IMG/VR virus record: IMGVR_UViG_3300034630_000007
Span: 1-39,433 of that record
Origin: a virus
Reading direction: 5' to 3' (one strand)
Length of the DNA stretch: 39,433 nt
The notes under the pieces were generated by a model, which saw nothing but the letters and a program-made list of their open reading frames with translations, had not been told where the DNA came from and did not search any database. A program made the position numbers and the translations under genes. Within the stretch, counting starts at the first letter, position 1; each line of letters begins with the position of its first letter. This document shows positions 22,971 to 29,810 of the stretch, piece by piece.

Positions 22971-23294
22971 ATGGAAAAGCAAAGCAAGAAGCGATGGTTC
23001 GAAATGCTCGCGCTCGATGGCGCCTTCTGGCTGACGATGGACAACATCGGTTGGCTGGTTGCCGAGTTTTTCCTTTATGGAACCACCCGCCTCATTGTTC
23101 GCCTTTTCAGTTTCGGCCGGCTTGTGGACGAAGATTTCTACGACAATCAGTCCGGATTTAGTTGGTTCGGCCTGAAGCGTGCGACGGATGGACGTCTGTT
23201 GATGAGTGCAGACGCCGCAAAGATCGTGGCCGTCTGCTTCTGGGCCCTGTGCCTCGCCGCCATTGGCTTTACCGTTAGGGGATTTGCAGCATGA
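22971..23294 (+). CDS. Two-TM membrane protein, paralog 1
   Basis: A 107-residue protein starting at ATG 22971. It has a hydrophobic N-terminal region (LVAEFFLYGTTRLIVRLFSF), a short soluble loop (DEDFYDNQSGFSWFGLKRAT) and a C-terminal helix (IVAVCFWALCLAAIGFTV). It is clearly paralogous to the next gene: LFSFGR-V-x-D/E-D-x-Y, F-x-W-x-GLKR-x-x-DGRLL and FWxLCLxA are shared. The two overlap by ATGA. It is divergent from the candidate effector, so membrane-bound immunity is a possible role. Confidence 0.6.
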   Translation: MEKQSKKRWFEMLALDGAFWLTMDNIGWLVAEFFLYGTTRLIVRLFSFGRLVDEDFYDNQSGFSWFGLKRATDGRLLMSADAAKIVAVCFWALCLAAIGFTVRGFAA

Positions 23295-23587
23295 AGAAAG
23301 TCAGAGTTGCCCTCGATGCTGTCGTCGGGATCGTCCTCAACATTCTCGATATCATCGTTCTCGGCTTTCTCCTGCATCGAGTGGCGCGGCTGATCGTTCC
23401 ACTGTTCAGCTTCGGGCGGGTGCAGGTCGAGGATGTCTATGCCTCCGGCAGTGACTTCAACTGGTTGGGCCTGAAGCGCGAACAGGATGGTCGCCTTCTG
23501 TTGAACTCCGACATGAGCATGGTCGCAGCCGCACTCTTCTGGGTCCTCTGCCTGATCGCCTACCTCGCCGTCACCCGCGGGTTTTAG
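23291..23587 (+). CDS. Two-TM membrane protein, paralog 2
   Basis: A 98-residue protein with N-terminal hydrophobic helices (VVGIVLNILDIIVLGFLLH and RLIVPLFSFGR), a loop (DVYASGSDFNWLGLKREQDG) and a C-terminal helix (MVAAALFWVLCLIAYLAV). The start overlaps the previous stop (GCATGA), so the pair is translationally coupled. Its loop motif FNWLGLKREQDGRLL matches FSWFGLKRATDGRLL of paralog 1. Tandem duplication of small membrane proteins is common for immunity genes under diversifying pressure, but no partner toxin is proven. Confidence 0.6.
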   Translation: MKKVRVALDAVVGIVLNILDIIVLGFLLHRVARLIVPLFSFGRVQVEDVYASGSDFNWLGLKREQDGRLLLNSDMSMVAAALFWVLCLIAYLAVTRGF

Positions 23588-23659
23588 CCGGCGCGCTGGA
23601 CCAAATCGCCTTCGACGGGCAATCGCCGCTTATCGAACCGTGAAGCCTCAGGTCATCCA

Positions 23660-23866
23660 ATGCCCGAAAAATCCAAAAAATTTGAACTCTTCCGCGTCGC
23701 GATCGGCGTTGCCCTCGTCCTGTTGGTTTCAAAGATCATCGACCACGCTCTGCCGGAATCGACGTTCTTGGTCCGGGCGGCTGCCAGCCTCGCCGTGATC
23801 TTGCCAGTCGGCATTGCGCTCGATGCGGCCCTCGTCTTCGGTTGGAGAAACTGGCGACGCAAATAA
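23660..23866 (+). CDS. 68-aa two-TM membrane protein, paralog 3
   Basis: A 68-residue protein, MPEKSKKFELFRVAIGVALV at the start, with two helices (RVAIGVALVLLVSKIIDHAL and LAVILPVGIALDAALVFGW) and a basic end (WRNWRRK). The next gene has the same length and layout. It lies 72 bp after the previous gene and probably belongs to the same transcript. Function unknown; immunity is a guess from context. Confidence 0.6.
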   Translation: MPEKSKKFELFRVAIGVALVLLVSKIIDHALPESTFLVRAAASLAVILPVGIALDAALVFGWRNWRRK

Positions 23867-23958
23867 CAGAGTTCGGTCACTGCGCGCCCGGCGCGGACCG
23901 TGTAGTCACCGTCTGCATGTCAGATCCACGCTCGATCCGTCGTCAACAGGAAAGCTCA

Positions 23959-24165
23959 GTGTCCGAAAAATCCAAGAAACTTGAGTTCGTCGAATTCGTG
24001 GTCGACCTGGCAATCGGCTTTCTGGTCATACGGTTTGTCGAACACACCTTCCCGGAGCAATCGTTCCTGGTCCAGTTGGCGCTCGTTCTCCTGATCGGCG
24101 TGCCGATCGGCTTGGCGGTGCACGCTGTATTGAAGTTTGCGCGACGAGCCTGGCGACGGAAGTAG
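23959..24165 (+). CDS. 68-aa two-TM membrane protein, paralog 4
   Basis: A 68-residue protein starting at GTG 23959 with AGGAAAG upstream. It reads VSEKSKKLEFVEFVVDLAIG, then a second helix VLLIGVPIGLAVHAVLKFAR, ending RRAWRRK. It aligns end-to-end with the gene at 23660-23866 (EKSKK-x-E, H-x-x-P-E-x-x-F-L-V, GxAxxAxLxF). A longer frame from 23842 exists but has no supporting start signal. This is the fourth small membrane gene in a row. Confidence 0.6.
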   Translation: MSEKSKKLEFVEFVVDLAIGFLVIRFVEHTFPEQSFLVQLALVLLIGVPIGLAVHAVLKFARRAWRRK

Positions 24166-24204
24166 CCGGCGGCTCTTGTCTGCAGACCGGGCTTTAGAGC
24201 CGCT

Positions 24205-24486
24205 CTATTTACCTGCCCATTTGGTGCACTGGTTCTCCCGCTTGATGCAGGCAATCTCCGCCGTCGAGCATTCGGCAATGCCGTTGACGACAGTGCAGTG
24301 CGAACATTGATCGGTGAACTCCAGGCAATCCGGATTGGCCTTGATGAAATCCTTGAGGCTGGCATTCTCGGCAGGCTGCGGCGCGGTAACAGCATCGGCG
24401 CCGGGCGTGTCCGCCGCGCGAGCAGGCACTATGCCTGCGATGGCAAGCGCCAGGCAAAGCACGACACGAAAGCTGCACCGCCTCAT
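24205..24486 (-). CDS. Small secreted Cys-rich protein
   Basis: A 93-residue protein with a signal peptide (VVLCLALAIAGIVPARAAD) and a short mature domain holding six cysteines in ~35 residues (PDCLEFTDQCSHCTVV, IAECSTAEIACIK, NQCTKW). This implies a disulfide-rich fold in the periplasm or outside. It is convergent with the membrane-protein genes (stops ~40 bp apart). No family was recognised. It might be host-derived cargo, an inhibitor or an immunity protein; the sequence does not decide. Confidence 0.55.
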   Translation of the reverse strand: MRRCSFRVVLCLALAIAGIVPARAADTPGADAVTAPQPAENASLKDFIKANPDCLEFTDQCSHCTVVNGIAECSTAEIACIKRENQCTKWAGK

Positions 24487-24607
24487 CGCCTGCTCCTTTC
24501 AGACAAACCCCGACGCGACGCGAAACAGGCCATCGGTCCGGAACTGCACAATTTCAAAGAGTGCCGTCACAATGGCCGTCGCGCAAGCGACCTCCGCCGC
24601 CCTTACC

Positions 24608-25762
24608 TTACCCCAGCGTGTTGCGGATCGCCCGCATGAAAACCTTGGCGCCGATGCCGATCAGGCCATTGGGAAAGTCATAATCCGGATTGTGCAGCCG
24701 CGCGTGGTTTTCGCCGGCGCCGAGGAAGAACATCGCCGCAGGCGCCACACTCCCGAAAAGGCCGAAATCCTCCGACCCCTTCATCGGCAGCACGCCCTCG
24801 CCGCGGTCGTGGCTGACGCCCTCCTCGTCCATGGCGCGCCGCAGCGCGGCGACTGCCGCTTCCGCGTTGCTGCACTGGTGGAACACGTCCTCGTAGCCGA
24901 TCGTCACCTTCAGCCCGGCAGCCTCCGCCTCCTTCGCGACCAGCGCTTCGGCACGGGCCACGAGATCGGCCATGCGCTCGTCGGTCAGCGTCCTGAGCGT
25001 CGCCCAGATTTCGGCATAGCCCGGGCTGATGCCGAAGGCCGCCTCGCCGAGGCGCGCATGCGTCACCGTGACAAGCGTATAGTCCTCGTCAAGCGGCCCG
25101 TTATTGCCAAGTGCCGTCAGCCCGGAAAGCAACGTGGCCATCGCAAAGGTCGGCGCGATACCATCCTCCGGCGTCGAGGCATGCGCGGTCTTGCCGGAAA
25201 GCGAAATCCGCATGCCGCGCGAGGCGCAATTGACCGGCCCGGTGCGAAGTGCGGCATGGCCAAAGCTCAATCCTGGAAAATTGTGCAGCGAGAAGACGAG
25301 ATCCGGCTTGATCCCGGCAAACTTCGGATCGGCAAGCACGGCCGCAGCCCCCGCGCCGTTTTCCTCCGCCGGCTGGAACATCAGGATCGCCCGGCCCTTG
25401 GCCGGCCGTTTCTGTTCCAACCCCTTGGCAAGCGCCATCAGGATCGTCATGTGCCCGTCATGGCCGCAAAGATGCCCTTTGCCCCCAATCTCAGAGCGAT
25501 GCGCAATCTCGGAAATCTCCTCGATCGGCAAGCCGTCGAGCTCGGCCCGCACCATCACCGTCGGCCCCGGCTCACGTCCCTCGTAGACCGCCGCCACCCC
25601 ATGCCCGCCAAGGCCTGATATCACCGCATCTGGCTTCGTCTCGGCAAGTGCGGCAACGATGGTTTCCGCCGTCTCCCGCTCCTCGCCCGAAACCTCCGGT
25701 CGCCGATGCAGTTCGCGCCGAAATGCTGTCAGTATCTCGAGTTCACGGTCGATCAGAAACAT
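24608..25762 (-). CDS. M20-family amidohydrolase/aminoacylase
   Basis: A 384-residue M20 metallopeptidase-like amidohydrolase of the hippurate hydrolase/aminoacylase type, of usual full length. Metal-site landmarks are LCGHDGHMTI (about residues 97-106), PAEENGAGA (about 130-138), SLHNFPG, and SEDFG near the C-terminus (about 334). A dimerisation domain lies between about 180 and 295. Such enzymes hydrolyse N-acyl amino acids or similar amides in the cytoplasm. Its codon use and conservation are those of a chromosomal metabolic gene, and it has no phage role I know of. It interrupts the phage head operon, so it is either a captured host gene (moron) or came with the accessory block. Confidence 0.9.
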   Translation of the reverse strand: MFLIDRELEILTAFRRELHRRPEVSGEERETAETIVAALAETKPDAVISGLGGHGVAAVYEGREPGPTVMVRAELDGLPIEEISEIAHRSEIGGKGHLCGHDGHMTILMALAKGLEQKRPAKGRAILMFQPAEENGAGAAAVLADPKFAGIKPDLVFSLHNFPGLSFGHAALRTGPVNCASRGMRISLSGKTAHASTPEDGIAPTFAMATLLSGLTALGNNGPLDEDYTLVTVTHARLGEAAFGISPGYAEIWATLRTLTDERMADLVARAEALVAKEAEAAGLKVTIGYEDVFHQCSNAEAAVAALRRAMDEEGVSHDRGEGVLPMKGSEDFGLFGSVAPAAMFFLGAGENHARLHNPDYDFPNGLIGIGAKVFMRAIRNTLG

Positions 25763-25843
25763 TCATGCCCCTCCGCATTCCAGTTTCCCTGCTCTTAGCA
25801 GGTCTCGAAGGGTGTCGCCAATCGCGCCATCACGCGTTCTGGA

Positions 25844-26095
25844 TTAATCGGCCAACCCGGACAAATAGTCCCTGGCACGCACCAATTTGGCGCGCATGGC
25901 CTCGGCGTCGTAAAGAAATTCACCGCCTTGTGGACGGTACATGGCAAGCATGCTTACCAGGTCCTGAACATAGTCGTTGTCCGGGTAGGCATCATCCAGC
26001 GCGACCTCGATCTCGTTCGCCAGGAGAATGCTCGGACGGTCTGCGGCAATGAACGCGTCCAGCATGGCTTCAATAGATCTGTTCATCTCACACAT
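25844..26095 (-). CDS. Small acidic cytosolic protein, possible orphan immunity
   Basis: An 83-residue acidic protein, MCEMNRSIEAMLDAFIAADR at the start, mostly helical (LLANEIEVALDDAYPDNDYV, LVSMLAMYRPQGGEFLYDAE). AGGA lies 3 nt before the ATG. It has no signal peptide or membrane helix. Small acidic proteins in toxin islands are often immunity proteins, and the nearby scar of an immunity gene supports such a history, but no matching toxin is adjacent. No family was recognised. Confidence 0.5.
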   Translation of the reverse strand: MCEMNRSIEAMLDAFIAADRPSILLANEIEVALDDAYPDNDYVQDLVSMLAMYRPQGGEFLYDAEAMRAKLVRARDYLSGLAD

Positions 26096-26161
26096 TGGTC
26101 CTGCATCATTGCCAGTGTATGGCCCGTCGCAGCCGTCCGCCTGGAAGGCTGCACCAAGAGC

Positions 26162-26185
26162 CTAATCCCTGATCCGCGTGGCCTC
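26162..26185 (-). pseudogene. 3' scar of a portal-island immunity gene
   Basis: The last eight codons read EATRIRD-stop on the minus strand, matching the ARIRD-stop end shared by the four intact immunity-like genes at 28853-31987 and the surrounding nucleotides (CTAATCCCTGATCCGCG). Nothing upstream of it matches. It looks like the remaining end of a deleted paralog. Confidence 0.5.
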
Positions 26186-26195
26186 TAAGATCGAC

Positions 26196-26440
26196 CTATG
26201 CCGTCTCGGTCGCGGGAGCGGGCTTCGCATGCTTCATCAGTGAATACTCCAGACCCAGGTAGCTCAAGACAAAGACCCAGTAGTGTGGCCCCCAAGCAAG
26301 GCCCACCAGAGTAACCGTTGCATAGAAGAGTTCGGTGACAACATCGCCGTTCATAATTGGCAATGGGGCATTCTCCACTACCGCCCTATAGATCTGATGG
26401 TAGGCAATGTATAAAAATGCAGCAACAAGCGCCCCGGCGG
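26196..26440 (-). pseudogene. 5'-truncated membrane protein, paralog of 26472-26885
   Basis: The minus-strand frame reads GFISAGALVAAFLYIAYHQ, then VVTELFYATVTLVGLAWGPH and YWVFVLSYLGLEYSL. The latter resembles the C-terminal part of the neighbouring four-TM protein (GLLGPQTIAFLLTYIALEI). No ATG or ribosome-binding site is available; the frame begins at the junction with an inverted immunity-gene fragment. A GTG at 26378 could start a 60-residue product. I read it as the 3' half of a duplicated immunity-like membrane protein. Confidence 0.5.
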
Positions 26441-26442
26441 AA

Positions 26443-26499
26443 ATGAAGCCCGACGAATTTCTTAAGACCGTTTACCTCGGCGACCGCGCTTGCAAAGGG
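26443..26499 (+). pseudogene. Inverted 5' fragment of a portal-island immunity gene
   Basis: On the plus strand the frame MKPDEFLKTVYLGDRACKG matches the first 19 residues of the immunity-like genes (MKPDEFLSSIYLGDRACKA), which themselves lie on the minus strand. The match then stops. It therefore is an inverted fragment, and it supplies the antisense coding for the last residues of the membrane protein at 26472-26885. Confidence 0.8.
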
Positions 26500-26885
26500 G
26501 CTGTTCCAGGCGCCTTGGCAATTCTTCTGACGGGAATTTCGAGGGCGATATAGGTCAGCAGAAACGCGATAGTCTGGGGCCCAAGAAGGCCAAAGATGAC
26601 CACAATTGCGATTGTTTCCAAAAGAAGATTGACACTGTGCGTACCGTCGATAACGACGAAGTACCCGAGTGGCACGATCATCAAAACGACAGCTGCCAAG
26701 ACGATATACAGAAGCCGTTTCCACAAGCGCCGGGCCGGAAGCGGCGCGAAGGCGAATAGGTAAAGCGACGAAAACAGCAGGGCCGTGGTGAAGTCCAAAT
26801 GGCGACCAAAGAACCAAGTAACAGTTGCCAGCATGGCGCCATAGCTCAACAAAACGCGGATCGTATTAACAAGCATGTAGCGCAT
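26472..26885 (-). CDS. Four-TM membrane protein, candidate immunity for the papain-like toxin
   Basis: A 137-residue protein with about four hydrophobic helices (LVNTIRVLLSYGAMLATVTW, TALLFSSLYLFAFAPL, LYIVLAAVVLMIVPLGYFVV, IVVIFGLLGPQTIAFLLTYI). It is the first gene after the toxin-like gene at 27039-27698, 150 bp downstream. The C-terminal ~14 residues (KAPGTAPLQARSPR) are encoded antisense to the inverted immunity fragment, so the original end has been replaced. Position suggests immunity; no family was recognised. Confidence 0.5.
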   Translation of the reverse strand: MRYMLVNTIRVLLSYGAMLATVTWFFGRHLDFTTALLFSSLYLFAFAPLPARRLWKRLLYIVLAAVVLMIVPLGYFVVIDGTHSVNLLLETIAIVVIFGLLGPQTIAFLLTYIALEIPVRRIAKAPGTAPLQARSPR

Positions 26886-27038
26886 GACGTACCTAGAACG
26901 AGACGTGTCGGTTTTGCCGGGCTAAACTCTAGCAAGCACGTCGCCTTTAAGTGGAAGCAAACTGTGGCATATCCACGTCCGCTACGCGAGTCGGCGATAA
27001 AGCCCCCCCTCTGATTGCACTAGGCTAGCACCCCAGGT

Positions 27039-27698
27039 TCATTTGCTCGCGCCCAAACGGTTTTTCTTCGCCAGCAAGTGCCGCAGGCTCTGAACATCAT
27101 TGGCTTCGCCTACGTGTTTATCCAAACTGCGCAACTGATTGTCGAGCTTGGCTGGCCACCAATTCTCCTCGACCTCACCGAATGGTCCGATACCGCTGAT
27201 CGCCTCGGTCACATTTTTCGTACATGTGAGAAATCCCCCGCCACCAATGTCGTCGATCCTCTTCTTAATCTCCGCTTCCTGCTCGGGCGTCGTGTTGAAT
27301 TTGCGAACCGTTACATCCGGTCCGTCAGTCAACTGAAACCGCAAATAATCTTCGGGAGAGAACTCCGATCCGTAGAGAGTACGCCCGCTGCCTATCTCTC
27401 TATGCGTGTAATTGCCGGCAGGATCCCACAGGACGGGGTCGTCGCCGTCGATGAAGACGCCAGTGTGCGTATTGTCGCCGAGGACACTTGGATTGGTATT
27501 GGACATGACATAGGTCGCAGCCACCTCCACACCCTTGTCACTCCCGCGCTCCGTGCCCCATTTCGGCAATCGGCTGTTGGCCTCCTCGCCGAAGTCACGC
27601 AGTTCAAGCGCCGTCGTCGGCCTTGGGCCTCTTTCGTACATATCGTCATTCGGCTTGCCGCCAAAGGCGACGGAACCCCGCTTGTTAATTCTGATCAT
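27039..27698 (-). CDS. Polymorphic toxin-like protein 3, permuted papain-like C-terminal domain
   Basis: A 219-residue protein whose ATG overlaps the stop of portal fragment 3 (ATGA). The N-terminus contains ALELRDFGEEANSRLPKWG (about residues 30-48), the segment shared with toxin-like proteins 1 and 2. The rest is unrelated to them: THTGVFIDGDDPVLWDPAGN with a His, then GGGFLTCTKNVTEAISGIGP with a Cys. A His strand before a Cys helix is the order in permuted NlpC/P60 (LRAT/YiiX-like) hydrolases, which as effectors cleave peptide or lipid amides. The order is suggestive, not proof. The putative immunity partner is the membrane protein downstream. Confidence 0.65.
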   Translation of the reverse strand: MIRINKRGSVAFGGKPNDDMYERGPRPTTALELRDFGEEANSRLPKWGTERGSDKGVEVAATYVMSNTNPSVLGDNTHTGVFIDGDDPVLWDPAGNYTHREIGSGRTLYGSEFSPEDYLRFQLTDGPDVTVRKFNTTPEQEAEIKKRIDDIGGGGFLTCTKNVTEAISGIGPFGEVEENWWPAKLDNQLRSLDKHVGEANDVQSLRHLLAKKNRLGASK

Positions 27699-28110
27699 CC
27701 CGGCATTCCTCCAGTATGCGCTGTCGTCAGCGCCGTACCGCCGGCCATTTCGGCCAGGTTCTGTTCGCGTTTGAGGTTGAGTTCGGCGTCGATCTGGTAG
27801 CGTTTCAAGGCGCCGTTCTGCTGGATTTCCGCAAGCTTCAGCTCGCGCTCCATCTCGAGCTTGCGCCTGGCGTTTTCGCCGTCCATGCGCGCCTTTTCGT
27901 TCGCCAGTTGCATCTGCATCTGCAGTTGCTGCATGCCCACGTCAGGCTGTTGCTGCGGCTGCGCCGCCTGCATCCGCCGCTCAATGTCCTCGGGCGTCGG
28001 CTTGGTGAAATAGAGGTCCGGCGATTTCAGCCCCGCCGCCTCCACGGTCTTGGCGATGCCGTTGTAGAGATTGTCCGGCGAAACATAAGGGTTGTCGGGC
28101 CCGAGCGTCG

Positions 28111-28213
28111 CTACAGCGCCGCGCGTCTTAAAAGACGCGCAAAGGTCGCTGTAACACTTTGAAGTGCTGCATGTTTTTTCCCTTAAATCCGCTGGGATTT
28201 AAGGAAACATGCA
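28111..28213. repeat. RIME-like rhizobial palindromic element
   Basis: A ~103-bp element with two palindromes. The first is TACAGCG...CGCTGTA enclosing GCGCGTCTT-AAAAGACGCGC. The second is CTGCATGTTT...AAACATGCAG enclosing CCTTAAATCC-GCT-GGGATTTAAGG. This two-palindrome layout and sequence match my recollection of the Rhizobium-specific intergenic mosaic element. It interrupts portal fragment 3 exactly between bases contiguous in the intact portal gene. Confidence 0.75.
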
Positions 28214-28578
28214 GGAGCAGCTTCTCCTGCAATTGCTGGATCATCTGGATCATCAGCATGTCGCGCTCGCGCGTGCCCGCACCGAGCCCGGTGTTGACGG
28301 TCGCATCCATGCCGGCGTTCCAGTTGCGCGGGTCGAAGGTCACCCATTTGCCGCGCAGCCTTACTGCCCGCGGCCGGTCCTGGTGCTTGATGGTCAGCCC
28401 CAGCAGCCCCTTGAACACCCGCCGCAGCCCTTGCGCAAAAGTGCGCACCATCAGCTCCGTCTGGCCGATGCCAGCCTGCTCGACCAGCGCCGTCGCCTTC
28501 GCCGTCATGTTCTGCAGCGCATCCGGCGCCATGCCGCTCGAGGCGTCGGAAATGCCGGTGCGGTCGATCGCCTCCTGC

Positions 28579-28624
28579 CGCAATTTCAGGAAAAGTGTGA
28601 AGCGGTTTTCCGTTCGAAATTGCG
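28579..28624. repeat. RPE-like rhizobial palindromic element
   Basis: A 46-bp palindrome with outer arms CGCAATTTC and GAAATTGCG and inner arms GGAAAA and TTTTCC around GTGTGAAGCGG. Very similar palindromes are scattered through Rhizobium and Sinorhizobium genomes. With a few flanking bases (to ~28636) it is absent from the intact portal gene, so it inserted after the duplication. Confidence 0.65.
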
Positions 28625-28852
28625 CCTCTCAAGAAGCGGGTAGCCGAGCATGGAGAAGGATTCGCGCGCCACGAACGGCACCGCCGTTTAGCCGACGGCG
28701 CCGCGCACATCGACGCCCTGGCCGACGCGGATCGGCTGGCCGAACTTCGGATTCAACACCGATTCCGGGTTCTGGATCACCCCTTCCCGTACGATCGGCC
28801 GCTGGTTGCCTGTCAGAAAAAGTTGGCGAGCGACGGATGCGCTCGCTGCCGC

Positions 28853-29260
28853 CTAGTCCCTGATCCGCGCGTGTTCCTCACCCGGCTTCTCGATGGCTAC
28901 GGCTTTCGCCCGGATGGTCAGCTTGGCGTTGTGAAAGATGACGTTGCCATCCTTCTGTTCGGCATAGCCGATATCTATCTTCACAAGGAATCGCTCATCG
29001 CCATCGGCAACGAAGTCAATATCGCCAATTTCTCCATTCGGAATCGGGCCCTGAGGGTCAAAGAATACGTGATCGACCCCTTCAAACACGAGGAAACCGT
29101 CTTCCACATCCTCAGCGGAGTAAAAGTTCCAAGTTTCGGACCGGCGCCGAGAAATCAGGTCAATCTGGATCTTCACCTCGTCTCGCCAGCCGTCGAGTAC
29201 GATCGCCTTGCAGGCGCGGTCGCCGAGGTAAATGCTGCTCAAGAATTCATCGGGCTTCAT
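28853..29260 (-). CDS. Immunity-like protein 2b (MKPDEFL family)
   Basis: A 135-residue cytosolic protein beginning MKPDEFLSSIYLGDRACKAI, with AAGGAAG upstream. Shared landmarks are DEVKIQIDLISR, WNFYSAEDVEDGFLVFEGVD and the end LTIRAKAVAIEKPGEE followed by ARIRD. Four intact paralogs occur in this island. The family resembles small immunity-type proteins of polymorphic toxin loci (possibly DUF6258, unverified). Its own toxin is reduced to a C-terminal remnant just upstream (29262-29350), making it an orphan immunity gene. It is the most diverged of the four paralogs in its C-terminal half. Confidence 0.7.
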   Translation of the reverse strand: MKPDEFLSSIYLGDRACKAIVLDGWRDEVKIQIDLISRRRSETWNFYSAEDVEDGFLVFEGVDHVFFDPQGPIPNGEIGDIDFVADGDERFLVKIDIGYAEQKDGNVIFHNAKLTIRAKAVAIEKPGEEHARIRD

Positions 29261-29261
29261 T

Positions 29262-29350
29262 TCACTTCCTTACCGGCCAATGTGCGTCTGGACCATTACA
29301 GGGTACGATGTTTTCGTCGGTGCCGATGGAGGGCCCCGTCCGCTGTTTCC
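29262..29350 (-). pseudogene. C-terminal remnant of a toxin-like gene
   Basis: Reading into the start of immunity gene 2b, the frame NIVPCNGPDAHWPVRK-stop matches the end of toxin-like proteins 1 and 2 (NIVPWNSPDAHWPMR and NVVPRKSPRAHWPIRK). A GGGGCCCTCCATCG segment upstream still resembles the coding for GPSLD, but out of frame. The rest of the toxin is gone. It shows that a third HGHGH-type toxin/immunity unit once occupied this place. Confidence 0.75.
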
Positions 29351-29365
29351 TGCAAACGGCCTATC

Positions 29366-29395
29366 CTAATCCCTGACCCGCGCGCCTTCCTCCTG
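29366..29395 (-). pseudogene. 3' scar of another immunity gene
   Basis: Ten codons reading QEEGARVRD-stop match the GEEGARIRD-stop ends of the immunity-like genes. It lies 17 bp downstream of the stop of immunity gene 2a and just upstream of the toxin remnant. It is the end of a deleted paralog. Confidence 0.6.
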
Positions 29396-29412
29396 CCGGT
29401 GCGCGCGCTATT

Positions 29413-29805
29413 TTAGTCCCTGATTCGCGCGCCTTCTTCACCCGGCTTCTCGATTGCTACCGCCTTCGCCCGGATAGTGGTCTTGACGTTCACATAATCC
29501 CCGAGCTCGTAGCCCGAGCCGATTTCCATAACAACCGTGAAGCGATCGCCGTCGTAGCCAAGAAACTCGACGACGCCGAACTCGTCGTTCAGCAAGCGAC
29601 CAGGCGGGTCGAAGGAAATGTGATCGACCCCTTCGAACACCAGAAAGCCATCGTCGATATCTTCCTCATAGTTCCAGATGCCCCCCCGAAGACGCGACAC
29701 CGCGTTCATCTGGATTTTCACCTCACCCTTCCAGCCGTCAAGGACGACTGCCTTACAGGCACGGTCACCCAAGTAAATGCTGCTCAAGAACTCGTCCGGT
29801 TTCAT
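29413..29805 (-). CDS. Immunity-like protein 2a (MKPDEFL family)
   Basis: A 130-residue cytosolic protein starting at ATG 29805, 5 nt after the stop of toxin-like protein 2, so the pair is tightly coupled. It has MKPDEFLSSIYLGDRACKAV, VKIQMNAVSRLRGGIWNYEE, DDGFLVFEGVDHISFDPPGR and the terminal IEKPGEEGARIRD. It is most similar to immunity-like protein 1a in its second half (LLNDEFG, MEIGSGYELGDYVNVKTTIR). It should neutralise toxin-like protein 2 in the cytosol; no signal peptide is present. Confidence 0.75.
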   Translation of the reverse strand: MKPDEFLSSIYLGDRACKAVVLDGWKGEVKIQMNAVSRLRGGIWNYEEDIDDGFLVFEGVDHISFDPPGRLLNDEFGVVEFLGYDGDRFTVVMEIGSGYELGDYVNVKTTIRAKAVAIEKPGEEGARIRD

Positions 29806-29810
29806 CATTT

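Larger units (their letters stand above)
27695..28832 (-). pseudogene. Truncated, degraded portal copy (fragment 3)
   Basis: It matches the last ~987 bp of the portal gene (32792-33778) but carries two insertions: a ~103-bp RIME-like element at 28111-28213 and a ~60-bp RPE-like element around 28579-28636. It also has a Tyr-to-stop change (TAC to TAA, near 28690) and small indels. The 3' end is intact and still ends GGMPG-stop overlapping the toxin start. Similarity begins ~20 bp after the stop of immunity-like gene 2b. It cannot encode a portal. It marks the third portal-anchored cassette. Confidence 0.9.

Noticed and set aside
26472-26499. The membrane protein's C-terminal tail (KAPGTAPLQARSPR) as a genuine functional tail
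   Set aside because: It is encoded antisense to an immunity-gene fragment, so it is a by-product of rearrangement.
28111-28213. Phage attachment site or insertion sequence
   Set aside because: The element is ~100 bp with two palindromes and no coding capacity, and it lies inside a pseudogene; a RIME-type repeat explains it better.
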